Part shown: one piece after another, positions 34,360 through 42,057 of the stretch
Numbering within the stretch: the stretch's first letter is position 1
Layout: the number at the start of each line of letters is the position of its first letter
Assembly: GCF_014284305.1 (NCBI RefSeq)
Contig: NZ_JACOFW010000014.1
Span: forward strand, 52,773-116,772
DNA from: Affinundibacterium seohonense
Lineage (GTDB): Bacteria > Pseudomonadota > Gammaproteobacteria > Burkholderiales > Burkholderiaceae_D
Direction of reading: 5' to 3'
DNA: 64,000 nt
The notes under the pieces: generated by a model
What the model saw: only the letters and a program-made list of their open reading frames with translations
Told to the model about the DNA's origin: nothing
Databases searched by the model: none
Program-made: the position numbers and the translations under genes

Positions 34360-35616
34360 ATGAAAACCTATGTTGTTGGTGGTGCCGTTCGCGATGCGCT
34401 TTTAGGTTTGCCTGTACAAGACCGCGATCACGTGGTGATCGGCGCTACGCCAGAACAAATGTTGGCACAGGGATTCACGCCAGTTGGCAAAGATTTTCCT
34501 GTGTTCTTGCATCCTAAAACACACGAAGAATATGCCTTAGCGCGTACCGAACGGAAAACCGCTGCCGGTTATAAAGGCTTTGTGTTTCACACGGATCCCG
34601 AAGTCACGTTAGAACAAGATTTAGTGCGACGGGATCTCACGATCAACGCGATCGCACGTGATGAACACGGCGTGTTGACTGATCCGTTTAATGGTCGCGC
34701 CGATTTGGAAAAGGGAATTTTTCGTCACGTCTCCGCAGCCTTCGAGGAAGATCCAGTCAGAATTTTGCGCTTAGCACGATTTGCCGCGCGCTTCTCAGTC
34801 GCCCCGCATGCCTTTGTCGTTGCGCCTGAAACCATGGCGTTAATGAAATCCATGGTGCAAGCAGGCGAGGTTGATGCCCTGGTTGCCGAGCGCGTGTGGC
34901 AAGAAATCTCACGTGGCTTGATGGAACAAAAACCGTCGCGCATGTTTGAAGTCTTGCGTGAATGCGGTGCTTTAGAGCGCTTAATGCCAGAATTGAATGC
35001 CTTGTGGGGCGTGCCGCAACCACCCAAATTTCATCCCGAAATCGATACCGGCGTGCATATCATGTTAGTGGTCGATTACGCGGCGCAACAAGGGTTTTCT
35101 CTGCCGATACGGTTTGCTGCACTACTGCACGATTTGGGAAAAGGAACCACCGATCCTGCCACCTGGCCGCGACATCATGGGCACGAGGAGCGTGGTATCA
35201 CATTGGTCAAAAATTTGTGTGAACGCTTAAAAGTACCAAGCGATTGCCGCGATTTAGCCATCATGACTGCGCGTGATCATGGCAACGTGGGACGCAGCCG
35301 TGAAATGCGTGCAGCAACCTTGCAAGACATGTTGGAACGCAACGATGCCTTCCGCAAACCACAGCGATTTTTAGACATGCTCAAGGCGTCCGAATGTGAT
35401 TGCTTTGGACGATCTGGTTTGGAAAATATTCAATTTCCACAAGTGAGTTTTCTCACGTCAGTACTCAATGCAGCGTTGTCAGTCAATGCTGGTGAGGTCG
35501 CGCAAAAATTCTTAGGACAGCCGCAAAAAATTGCTGAGGCAATTCGGATCGCCCGTATTGACGCGATCCGACTAGTCACCCAAGACAAGCTGCAAGCCGA
35601 AATTAGCGCACTGTAA
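34360..35616 (+). CDS. cca: CCA tRNA nucleotidyltransferase, HD-domain type
   Basis: Adds and repairs the 3'-CCA of tRNAs; the HD domain gives phosphohydrolase activities. The 418 residues start with the class II polymerase motif GGAVRDALLGL (about 7-17) and catalytic DRD (about 21-23), followed by RRDLTINAIA (about 89-98) and FEEDPVRILRLARFAARF. The HD motif LLHDLGKGTT lies at about 254-263. The length fits the long gamma/beta-proteobacterial multifunctional form. It lies 18 bases after the GST gene, completing an slt-gst-cca unit. Confidence 0.96.
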   Translation: MKTYVVGGAVRDALLGLPVQDRDHVVIGATPEQMLAQGFTPVGKDFPVFLHPKTHEEYALARTERKTAAGYKGFVFHTDPEVTLEQDLVRRDLTINAIARDEHGVLTDPFNGRADLEKGIFRHVSAAFEEDPVRILRLARFAARFSVAPHAFVVAPETMALMKSMVQAGEVDALVAERVWQEISRGLMEQKPSRMFEVLRECGALERLMPELNALWGVPQPPKFHPEIDTGVHIMLVVDYAAQQGFSLPIRFAALLHDLGKGTTDPATWPRHHGHEERGITLVKNLCERLKVPSDCRDLAIMTARDHGNVGRSREMRAATLQDMLERNDAFRKPQRFLDMLKASECDCFGRSGLENIQFPQVSFLTSVLNAALSVNAGEVAQKFLGQPQKIAEAIRIARIDAIRLVTQDKLQAEISAL

Positions 35617-35712
35617 TAATCTCGTCATATCCTGTCACTACAATTCGAACACAAAATAAGAGCGTCACCGTTTGCACCCAGGTGAAGCCAAAAGATTGAT
35701 GTTCAATTCCAG

Positions 35713-36558
35713 ATGATAGAGAAAATGATGTTACACAAAACCCTCAAACTTACGCTTGCCTCGATGTTTTTTTGCGGTGCTGCTGCCAGCGCCGATTATC
35801 GGCCGGTGCAAGTGCCAGGCACCAATCTCGCTCCACCAGCTTTGCTGACTGCGGGCATGTTTCGTTTGGAGTCTGAACGCAGTTATAAGTTGAGTTTGCA
35901 GATGGCGCTCGGTATCTTGAGCGGACATACTGAAATTGAGCGTTCCCGCTCCCTAGACAATATTAATCGTTTGCGTAAAGACCTCTCGCGTCAAATGCGC
36001 TCTGATAAAACAGGTAAAGCTTTTAATCGGGTGAATATCGCACTCAATGATCAAGTCGAATCTCTACCAAGACTCAGCGCCAAGACAGCCGCAGCGATGT
36101 ATGACGTGAATGAAGATCTGTTGATCAAGATGAACTTTTTGTCTTTCGCCATCGAAGCAGAATCAAACGACACCACGGCGCGTGTAACAGGTTTGGCTTT
36201 ACGTCAAGCCTCATTGGCGCAACGGATGGCAAAAATCGTTTTACTGCGTTCCATGGATAAAAATATGCAAGCCAAACAGGGTTTGCAAGTTGATTTGGCG
36301 CAGTCACGGATTGAATTCGTCAATGGCATGAATTTGCTCGCCGATGAAGCACAAGACGATAAGCCTCTGAAAGAACGTCTCCAATTGGCGCAACAACAGT
36401 GGATGTTTTACGAAAAAGCTTTGAGCTCGCCAAGTTTGCGCGCCGAAGATTTGCGCAATATTTCTTCTACTAGTGATCGCATCGCACAAATGATGGTGGA
36501 AATCGTGCGCCTCGGCTATGGCTTGCCGCCTGATCCAAGCATTATTGCTGAACGCTAA
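35713..36558 (+). CDS. Exported PilJ-type sensory domain protein
   Basis: Protein of 281 residues with a signal peptide (ending about GAAASA) and no later membrane helix, so periplasmic. Two helical segments resemble the PilJ/type IV pili chemoreceptor N-terminal domain: LLTAGMFRLESERSYKLSLQ (about 44-63) and LRQASLAQRMAKIVLLRS followed by QQWMFYEKAL. In known proteins this domain precedes HAMP and signalling domains; here it stands alone. The start may be ATG 35713 or one of two tandem ATGs at 35725/35728. It is followed after 65 bases by a PstS-like binding protein in the same direction, which may share its regulation. Function unknown. Confidence 0.75.
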   Translation: MIEKMMLHKTLKLTLASMFFCGAAASADYRPVQVPGTNLAPPALLTAGMFRLESERSYKLSLQMALGILSGHTEIERSRSLDNINRLRKDLSRQMRSDKTGKAFNRVNIALNDQVESLPRLSAKTAAAMYDVNEDLLIKMNFLSFAIEAESNDTTARVTGLALRQASLAQRMAKIVLLRSMDKNMQAKQGLQVDLAQSRIEFVNGMNLLADEAQDDKPLKERLQLAQQQWMFYEKALSSPSLRAEDLRNISSTSDRIAQMMVEIVRLGYGLPPDPSIIAER

Positions 36559-36623
36559 TTGCATCAAACTGATCAAACTGATTAATGTACTGAACCCTTA
36601 TTTCAGAAATTCCAGGAACCAAG

Positions 36624-37634
36624 ATGAAACCAGCACAACACAAAAAAATTCTCGCTTCAATATCTCTGTTCATGTTGGCAGGCATCTTGGCGGCACAGCC
36701 TACTAGAGCACAATCGATCATTAAGATCGATGGATCGAGCACGGTGTTCCCTATCACTGAGGCGGTGTCTGAAAGTTTTCGCGAAAAGAATAGCAGCGTA
36801 AAATTTACCATCGGTATCGCTGGTACAGGTGGTGGATTTAAGAAATTCTGCAAAGGTGAAACAGATATCTCTGATGCGTCGCGCCCGATTTTGAAAAAAG
36901 AAATGGCGGAGTGCGCAAAAAATGGCATTTACTATTTGGAATTGCCAGTCGCATTCGATGCACTAACCGTGGTGATTAATCCAAAGAACAAATTTCTGAG
37001 TAAGATCACCGTCGAAGAACTCAAGAAAATTTGGGAACCAGCAGCGCAAGGTGTGATCACGACTTGGGATCAAGTCAATCCAGCTTGGCCTAAAGCACCG
37101 ATCAAATTGTACGGCCCAGGCGCAGACTCCGGTACTTTCGATTACTTCACTGAAGCGATTAACGGCAAAGCAAAGTTGAGTCGCACAGACTTCACGACTT
37201 CTGAAGATGATAACGTGATCGTGCAAGCGGTTTCTCGTGATGTTAACGCGCTTGGCTATTTGGGCTTTGCCTACTTCTCTGAAAATAGTAAGAAGTTGAA
37301 AGCCGCAGCGATCATTGCGAAAGATAGTAAAGCGGCAGTCTTGCCATCGGTGAAAACGGTGTTAGACGCAAGCTATAAACCTTTAGCCCGTCCTTTATTT
37401 ATCTATGTCAATGCGAAATCAGATGAGCGCCCAGAGGTTCGCGCCTTTGTTGACTATTATCTCAACAACGCTGACGCAATCGCGAAGCAAGTCAAATACA
37501 TTCCTTTATCGATGAAAGATTATCGCCACACGATGGTCAATTATAAAGTGAAGAAAACTGGCACCGCATTCGGCGGCGAGGCGGAAGTTGGCGTCACAAT
37601 TGAAGAATTATTGAAACGTGAGCCGAAAAACTAA
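36624..37634 (+). CDS. PstS family phosphate-type substrate-binding protein
   Basis: Periplasmic binding protein of 336 residues with a signal peptide (about 1-30, ending TRAQ). Ligand-binding loops match PstS: IDGSSTVFPITEAV, GIAGTGGGFKKFCKGETDISDASRP in pieces, YGPGADSGTFDYF and GYLGFAYF. It belongs to the shorter SphX/PstS-like group. No pstC, pstA or pstB genes follow; a terminator stands directly after it. It may work with a transporter elsewhere or with the adjacent PilJ-domain protein in sensing. AGGAA precedes the ATG. Confidence 0.9.
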   Translation: MKPAQHKKILASISLFMLAGILAAQPTRAQSIIKIDGSSTVFPITEAVSESFREKNSSVKFTIGIAGTGGGFKKFCKGETDISDASRPILKKEMAECAKNGIYYLELPVAFDALTVVINPKNKFLSKITVEELKKIWEPAAQGVITTWDQVNPAWPKAPIKLYGPGADSGTFDYFTEAINGKAKLSRTDFTTSEDDNVIVQAVSRDVNALGYLGFAYFSENSKKLKAAAIIAKDSKAAVLPSVKTVLDASYKPLARPLFIYVNAKSDERPEVRAFVDYYLNNADAIAKQVKYIPLSMKDYRHTMVNYKVKKTGTAFGGEAEVGVTIEELLKREPKN

Positions 37635-37672
37635 GCCCTGCTTGCACATCATTGAGTCGTATCTCTCTTTAC

Positions 37673-37699
37673 AAACCGGTCCTATGGCCGGTTTTTTTT
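37673..37699 (+). terminator. Rho-independent terminator after the PstS-like gene
   Basis: A stem AAACCGG / CCGGTTT with an 8-base loop and a run of eight T, 40 bases past the stop. Confidence 0.85.
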
Positions 37700-37820
37700 G
37701 TTTACTGATAAATGGTGGAATCAGTGGAGTAGTGGCAATCGTTGCGCCCAAAAAGCGAAACGTCAATTCCGCGAGAAATGAGAAAAACGATGTCTAATTG
37801 TGTGTTTGAATGGACTTTGC

Positions 37821-37877
37821 CATCAACACCAAACTGACACGCACGCCTGCGTGTTTGTGTAGAAGTTCTTGTTAAAT
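37821..37877 (-). other. Degenerate attC-like inverted repeat
   Basis: Read on the minus strand it starts with the box ATTTAAC directly after the stop of the BrnA-like gene, then has arms ACACAAACACGCA and TGCGTGTCAGTTTGGTGT, complementary with bulges. The right-hand core box is poor (GTTGATG). The inner hairpin could alternatively be a weak terminator. Confidence 0.4.
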
Positions 37878-37878
37878 T

Positions 37879-38088
37879 TCATTTCCACCTGAGGCTCAAC
37901 TTACGGTGTGATGTTGCGCAATCATGAAGATATAAATTGATACGGCTTTGATATGGAATGCCGATACCTTCTGCAATAGATTTGAAGTAATTAATACTTT
38001 CCTCATCAAGTCGGATAGTGATTTTCTTTTTGAGTTGTGAAACATAGGGATTTTTGCTTGCTTTCGAAGAATCGTATTCGTCTCTCAT
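37879..38088 (-). CDS. BrnA/CopG-like antitoxin protein without a visible toxin
   Basis: Small protein of 69 residues with the BrnA-type order: an N-terminal MRDEYDSSKASKNPY segment, then a ribbon-helix-helix (KKKITIRLDEESINYFKSIA, then GIPYQSRINLYLHDC). Such proteins normally repress their own operon and neutralise a BrnT RNase, but no BrnT-like frame is found on either side. Start ATG 38088 has AAGG at proper spacing; the open frame extends further upstream through an inverted repeat with no similarity to anything. It is the last cassette of the putative array. It could be a solitary DNA-binding protein. Confidence 0.8.
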   Translation of the reverse strand: MRDEYDSSKASKNPYVSQLKKKITIRLDEESINYFKSIAEGIGIPYQSRINLYLHDCATSHRKLSLRWK

Positions 38089-38112
38089 GATTTCGCCTTC
38101 GGTAAGTAGCGT

Positions 38113-38148
38113 CTCGTTTGAACGCCAAGGCACGCTTGGCAAAACGAG
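38113..38148 (-). other. attC-like or hairpin element between two cassette genes
   Basis: CTCGTTT and GCCAAG pair with CTTGGC and AAACGAG, with a 4-base bulge on one side and a 5-base loop. The bulged two-block stem is like attC, but the TAAC/GTTA boxes are missing, so it may be degenerate or only a hairpin. Confidence 0.4.
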
Positions 38149-38168
38149 CAGATCAATCGATGTCAGGG

Positions 38169-38510
38169 TCATGTCGGAACTGTAAACCACACAGCGGCGA
38201 TGATGATCGCCAAGAACACTAAGCCAACCAAGGAGCTCGCGGTCGATCCCAGTGCGTCATTAGCTTCGAAGTGGAAGATTCCGCTGATGGTGTCGCCAAT
38301 GAAATCACCGACACGTTCTCTGAAAAGGAAACCCAATACGGCGAAAACACCACCCACGTACGTGACCCAGTGACGAAGGATTGGGTCCATGCCCGGACCG
38401 TCGTAATTTAAGGAGTGCGCAAGGCCGTAAAGCCACCAGCAGGCAATTCCGACAAGCACCCCAAAAAAGAGCCCGAGGAAGGCGTACGAAATCCTATCAA
38501 CGATTGCCAA
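38169..38510 (-). CDS. Small membrane protein, cassette gene
   Basis: Protein of 113 residues with no family I recognise. It has three hydrophobic segments: about 8-32 (AFLGLFFGVLVGIACWWLYG), about 48-64 (WVTYVGGVFAVLGFLF) and about 88-110 (SSLVGLVFLAIIIAAVWF). Between the second and third is a charged linker RERVGDFIGDTISGIFHFE. CAGGAGAG at 8 bases gives a strong ribosome site, and the attC-like core box GCGTTAACC lies just upstream of that, as expected for a cassette gene. Function unknown. Confidence 0.7.
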   Translation of the reverse strand: MAIVDRISYAFLGLFFGVLVGIACWWLYGLAHSLNYDGPGMDPILRHWVTYVGGVFAVLGFLFRERVGDFIGDTISGIFHFEANDALGSTASSLVGLVFLAIIIAAVWFTVPT

Positions 38511-38527
38511 TGTGAACTCTCCTGAGG

Positions 38528-38616
38528 GTTAACGCAAAAGCGAGGTGAGCCGCGAAGAGTTGCTAGCTCGAAGGCGAGGCAGCACTGCGGCTTCACCTTC
38601 GACTGTCATGTTATGC
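38528..38616 (-). other. attC-like recombination site
   Basis: The ends are GCATAAC and GCGTTAACC (minus-strand reading). The arms CGAAGGTGAAGCCGC and GCGGCTCACCTCG pair over at least 12 positions, with extra bases on one arm, as is typical of attC. The long terminal loop makes it about 89 bases. Confidence 0.65.
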
Positions 38617-38647
38617 ATAATCTCAGTATGTGCTACTGCAAAACGAA

Positions 38648-39247
38648 TCACCATATTTTGTACCAAGGTTTCTTTGGAGGCGAAGAAGGGACAGATGACG
38701 GTGGCATGCTTGCGTCTGTCGGATAGGGTGCAGTTTTTGTTCCCTCAACAAAACCATAAATAGCAAGCGCCGCGCCTTTTTCGACAGCTAAAACTTTACG
38801 ACAGTCATGTACAAGAATTGCTGTGGCGATTGATGCGCCAAATGCTGCGTCTTGAAATGAAATAGCGGCTGCTTTGCAATATGCGAGATAAAATGCGGCA
38901 AGACGATCATGAGACTCTTTGAAATTTAGTTGAGAGAATTTTCCTGAGGCGTACTCTCGATTGGTATTTTCCTCTTCAATTTGATGACCCAATTGTCTGA
39001 GTGTGGCGTACATCCCATTCATTAATTTGGGGCCTTCAATATTTGCTTTATCAGATAAAACAGCAGTCCCTGGTTCAATTTTTTCGTCAAACCCAAAGCT
39101 TCTATACATCAGTGAACCAGCCATTCTGGCAACAGACGAGATGAGGGTTTCTGCATGAAGTCCATGCTCGGTAACAAGAAATTTTCTAGCAGTCTCATTA
39201 AAAAATTCTGCAGCAGAAGTCATCTTTTTATATTGTTCATCGGTCAT
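38648..39247 (-). CDS. Unknown cytoplasmic protein, cassette gene
   Basis: Protein of 199 residues with no recognised family. It is mainly helical, with a mid-protein segment YLAYCKAAAISFQDAAFGAS and a small hydrophobic patch near the C-terminus; the tail is Pro/Ser-rich and ends PKKPWYKIW. No signal peptide. Start ATG 39247 follows AAAGGA by 6 bases. An ATG 15 bases earlier is formed by the attC core box itself (GCGTTATGC), so it is less likely. The attC-like site at 39259-39315 lies immediately upstream and another lies 31 bases past the stop. Confidence 0.7.
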   Translation of the reverse strand: MTDEQYKKMTSAAEFFNETARKFLVTEHGLHAETLISSVARMAGSLMYRSFGFDEKIEPGTAVLSDKANIEGPKLMNGMYATLRQLGHQIEEENTNREYASGKFSQLNFKESHDRLAAFYLAYCKAAAISFQDAAFGASIATAILVHDCRKVLAVEKGAALAIYGFVEGTKTAPYPTDASMPPSSVPSSPPKKPWYKIW

Positions 39248-39258
39248 TCTATTCCTTT

Positions 39259-39315
39259 GCATAACGCCACGCTAAACGGCAAGCTTGCGTGCCCGTTTTG
39301 AGCAATGAGTTAAAC
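39259..39315 (-). other. attC recombination site, best example
   Basis: At 57 bases it has the size of a classical attC. On the minus strand it runs GTTTAAC, 5-base spacer, arm GCTCAAAACGGGC, loop, arm GCCGTTTAGC, 5-base spacer, GTTATGC. Both ends fit RYYYAAC and nearly GTTRRRY. The arms pair with three extra bases on one side. The stop codon of the upstream gene lies inside the first box, as often seen in cassettes. Confidence 0.78.
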
Positions 39316-39699
39316 ATATACGGCGACCACTCCAAAAATGGTTACTGCAATACCAACTAGTAGCCAGCCAATGATTCTATGATCTTTAACTGTTGATTTC
39401 GCAGCCAACCACAATCCAAATCCTATTACGCTGGACGTTCCTGAAAACAAAAGTGTATTTGTCACAGTACCAATAAGGAAAACAATAAGGAGACCGATAA
39501 AAATGATTACGTTAGTAGGTGTTAAGTGTTTAGCTAAGTCGATCGAATCAGGGTGAACACCATCAAGTTTAGCGTCGCAATGCGGGCAATAGCAGAATGC
39601 CGGCTCAGTTGTCCATTTATTCCAATGATCGTCCACGCGGACATTTTCCAGTTTGTATTCGACGCCACAACTTCCACATCGCTTGAGCAGCAACTTCAT
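39310..39699 (-). CDS. Zinc-ribbon membrane protein, cassette gene
   Basis: Protein of 129 residues. The N-terminus has two Cys pairs, KRCGSCGVEYK (about 7-17) and CYCPHCDAKLDG (about 36-47), which would form a zinc ribbon. Two or three hydrophobic segments follow (about 62-84 NVIIFIGLLIVFLIG, about 85-98, and about 108-127 IIGWLLVGIAVTIFGVVAVY). Start ATG 39699 is 4 bases from an attC-like core box; the open frame could extend to 39759, through that box, which is unlikely. No known function; zinc-ribbon membrane proteins of this kind are common among cassette and other hypothetical genes. Confidence 0.72.
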   Translation of the reverse strand: MKLLLKRCGSCGVEYKLENVRVDDHWNKWTTEPAFCYCPHCDAKLDGVHPDSIDLAKHLTPTNVIIFIGLLIVFLIGTVTNTLLFSGTSSVIGFGLWLAAKSTVKDHRIIGWLLVGIAVTIFGVVAVYV

Positions 39700-39702
39700 G
39701 AT

Positions 39703-39767
39703 GTTTAACCTGTTTTCCGCGACCGTTCGTCGAATAAGCCCGACATCGTTCGCATACAAAGTTAAAA
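39703..39767 (-). other. attC-like recombination site
   Basis: The ends are TTTTAAC and GTTAAAC on the minus strand; the latter fits GTTRRRY exactly. The inner arms (around GCGAACGATGTCGG and CGACGAACGGTCGC) pair only partly. It would be the 3' site of a further cassette or the recombination point of the first one. Confidence 0.5.
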
Positions 39768-40166
39768 AAATAGTCTTGAAACCCTTTTGTAGTAAGGCTC
39801 TTCATGAATGTACTAAATATTTAATCAGTATTAAATTTTCTATGAAAACCGTCACTACAATTCCTTCGGCATTCTACCCAGCTTCTGGGGCGTGTCAAGG
39901 AAGCGATTCGAATGTTGGAGAAATGCAAGGCGTATCTCTATGCAATCGTGTGGTGCAACTCAAATGCAATTGATTGCCTCGTTGAAGGCAAATACTCAAT
40001 CTAACTCCATGGCACTGAAAATCGCGTGGGTCAATTGTTTCATGGTAGTAGTTCGTTGTTTGATGTTAGTTGGTACCCACAATGTCAAGCTTGGGGGAGC
40101 TAGAACTTGCTTGGGATTTCTTAAAATGAAAATACGTCATTCACAGCCTAGGGCTTCGCATAAGAT
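39768..40166. other. Region right of the cassette cluster, no gene recognised
   Basis: About 400 bases with short open frames on both strands (for example 39892-40170) that lack ribosome sites and family features. It could hold the remains of another cassette. No integrase fragment was recognised. Confidence 0.45.
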
Positions 40167-40667
40167 CTAGCCGCCCCCAACGGGTAAGGCGGTCGTATCT
40201 TTAATTTGCTGAAGTGCGAAGCTGGATTTGACGTCTAACACGGCTGGATGTTTCAGTAAGGTCTCCATCATAAAACGGGAAAAATGGTTCATGTCTTCGA
40301 CTCGAACTCGTAGTAAATAATCCATTTCACCTGTCATGGCATAGCAGGCGACTACCTCAGGCCATTGTTCTACCGAAGCAGCGAAATCGATGCGAGGCGA
40401 TCTTGAGTTGCCTTTTGCTGGTGTATCGGTGTGTTTTTCTAAACGGACATTGATGTAAGCAAGTAATCCTAAGCCAATTTTTTCGGCCTCAATCAACGCA
40501 ACGTACTTGCGGATGACGCCAGCATCTTCTAGTCTTTTGATACGGCGCAAGCATGGTGACGGAGACAGATTGACACGTTCGGCAACCTCTTGATTGGTGA
40601 GTCGACCATCGGCTTGTAGAATCGCTAAAATCTTGCGATCAATTTTATCGAGTGCTATTTGGGGCAT
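40167..40667 (-). CDS. Lrp/AsnC family transcriptional regulator
   Basis: Regulator of 166 residues with the N-terminal helix-turn-helix (DRKILAILQADGRLTNQEVAE, given in parts, then NLSPSPCLRRIKRLEDAGVI) and a C-terminal RAM domain (WPEVVACYAMTGEMDYLLRV). A short insert with KHTDTPAKGNSRSPR (about 100-114) interrupts the link between the domains, which is unusual for Lrp proteins. It diverges from hppD with a 195-base gap and probably responds to an aromatic amino acid and controls hppD-phhA; that is inference from position. It is related to, but distinct from, the kyn-linked regulator at 6290. Confidence 0.92.
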   Translation of the reverse strand: MPQIALDKIDRKILAILQADGRLTNQEVAERVNLSPSPCLRRIKRLEDAGVIRKYVALIEAEKIGLGLLAYINVRLEKHTDTPAKGNSRSPRIDFAASVEQWPEVVACYAMTGEMDYLLRVRVEDMNHFSRFMMETLLKHPAVLDVKSSFALQQIKDTTALPVGGG

Positions 40668-40862
40668 ATTCTGCGTTTTATCGATTTAAGTTGGCAATAT
40701 TATTGCTTAAATAGTCGTTCTTGTGCAGTAATTTGGAATTTTATGGCGTTGTAGAGGCTTTATACTTGCGGATTGATTTGGCGCAAAGAAGCTTTGTTTT
40801 GATCAGAGTAAACGAAACATGTTTTTGCGTTTTAGAAAATGACACTTTAACCGGAGATAAGA

Positions 40863-41981
40863 ATGACGATCCAAACTTGGGAAAACCCGATGGGGACAGA
40901 TGGTTTCGAATTTATCGAATACGCTGCGCCAGAACCAAAAGAACTTGAAAAGCTGTTCATTGAAATGGGCTTCACAGCGATTGCAAAACATCGTACCAAG
41001 AACGTCACTTTGTATCGTCAAGGCGACGTGAATTTCATTATCAATGCGGAGCCAAATTCGTTTGCGCAACGCTTTGCTCGCAAACACGGCCCATCCGTTT
41101 GTGCATTTGCGATCCGTGTCAAAGATGCGAACCACGCCTATAAACGTGCCTTGGAACTCGGTGCTTGGGGCTTCGATAATCAAACTGGTCCTATGGAATT
41201 GAATATTCCAGCGATTAAAGGTATTGGCGATTCTTTAGTGTATTTTGTTGATCGTTGGCAGGGTAAAGATGGTGCCGAGAAAGGTGCTATCGGTAACATC
41301 AGTATTTATGACGCTGACTTCGTAGCAATTCCTGGTGTGGATCCAAATCCAAAAGGACATGGTTTAACTTACATCGATCATTTAACGCACAATGTCCATC
41401 GTGGTCGCATGGCGGAATGGTCTGATTTCTATGAAACTTTGTTTAACTTCCGCGAAATTCGTTATTTCGATATCGCTGGTAAATTAACCGGCTTGAAATC
41501 AAAAGCGATGACGTCACCATGCGGCAAAATTCGTATTCCTATTAACGAGTCTTCTGATGATAAATCGCAAATCTCAGAATACCTGGATCTGTATCATGGC
41601 GAAGGTGTACAGCATATTGCGATGGGTACCGACAATGTGTATCAAACCATTATCGATATGAAGGCGGCAGGCGTGAGTTTCCAAGACACGATCGATACTT
41701 ATTATGATTTGATTGATCGCCGCTTGCCAGGTCATGGCGAGAACGTGGATGAGTTGCGCAAATTGCGTATTTTGGTTGATGGTAAGAGTACTGAAACCAC
41801 GCGTGAATTGTTATTGCAAATTTTCACGACGACAGTCATTGGCCCTATCTTCTTTGAAGTGATTCAGCGCAAAGGCGATCAAGGCTTTGGTGAAGGTAAC
41901 TTCCGTGCTTTGTTTGAATCGATTGAATTAGATCAAATTCGTCGTGGTGTATTGAAAGACGATACAACGACAACAGCGTAA
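40863..41981 (+). CDS. hppD: 4-hydroxyphenylpyruvate dioxygenase
   Basis: Non-heme iron(II) dioxygenase converting 4-hydroxyphenylpyruvate to homogentisate in tyrosine breakdown. The 372 residues form two vicinal-oxygen-chelate domains. The iron ligands are His173 (YIDHLTHNV), His251 (GVQHIAMGT) and Glu332 (FFEVIQRKG). The C-terminal helix region NFRALFESIELDQIRRG is typical. CGGAGATAAG gives a good ribosome site. phhA follows after 76 bases, with a terminator hairpin between them. Homogentisate dioxygenase genes are not in the window. Confidence 0.97.
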   Translation: MTIQTWENPMGTDGFEFIEYAAPEPKELEKLFIEMGFTAIAKHRTKNVTLYRQGDVNFIINAEPNSFAQRFARKHGPSVCAFAIRVKDANHAYKRALELGAWGFDNQTGPMELNIPAIKGIGDSLVYFVDRWQGKDGAEKGAIGNISIYDADFVAIPGVDPNPKGHGLTYIDHLTHNVHRGRMAEWSDFYETLFNFREIRYFDIAGKLTGLKSKAMTSPCGKIRIPINESSDDKSQISEYLDLYHGEGVQHIAMGTDNVYQTIIDMKAAGVSFQDTIDTYYDLIDRRLPGHGENVDELRKLRILVDGKSTETTRELLLQIFTTTVIGPIFFEVIQRKGDQGFGEGNFRALFESIELDQIRRGVLKDDTTTTA

Positions 41982-42014
41982 TTGGTCACGAGCTAATTAC
42001 AGCGAATAACAAAT

Positions 42015-42045
42015 AAAAAAGCTAACAATACGTTAGCTTTTTTTT
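42015..42045 (+). terminator. Terminator between hppD and phhA
   Basis: A perfect 12-bp stem (AAAAAAGCTAAC with its complement) with a 5-base loop leads into a run of eight T. The phhA ribosome site GGAG begins right after it, so the hairpin sits inside the phhA leader. Confidence 0.85.
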
Positions 42046-42057
42046 GGAGATAACAAG

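Larger units (their letters stand above)
37780..39770 (-). mobile_element. Putative integrase-less integron cassette array (CALIN)
   Basis: Four small minus-strand genes lie in a row, each followed at its 3' end by an inverted repeat of attC type, and each start codon lies just past the preceding repeat. The best sites have the TAAC...GTTA core boxes and two imperfectly complementary arms with extra unpaired bases on one side. The island lies between housekeeping genes (PstS terminator and an Lrp regulator). No integron integrase gene is seen in the window. Calling it a cassette array is inference from architecture; an attC covariance-model search would decide it. Confidence 0.65.

Noticed and set aside
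38089..38190. N-terminal extension of the BrnA-like protein
   Set aside because: The extension runs through an inverted repeat and has no family similarity; AAGG before ATG 38088 gives the usual BrnA start.
39892..40170. Open frame of 92 codons right of the cassette cluster
   Set aside because: No convincing ribosome site and no recognisable domain; it also runs up to the Lrp gene's stop without clear structure.
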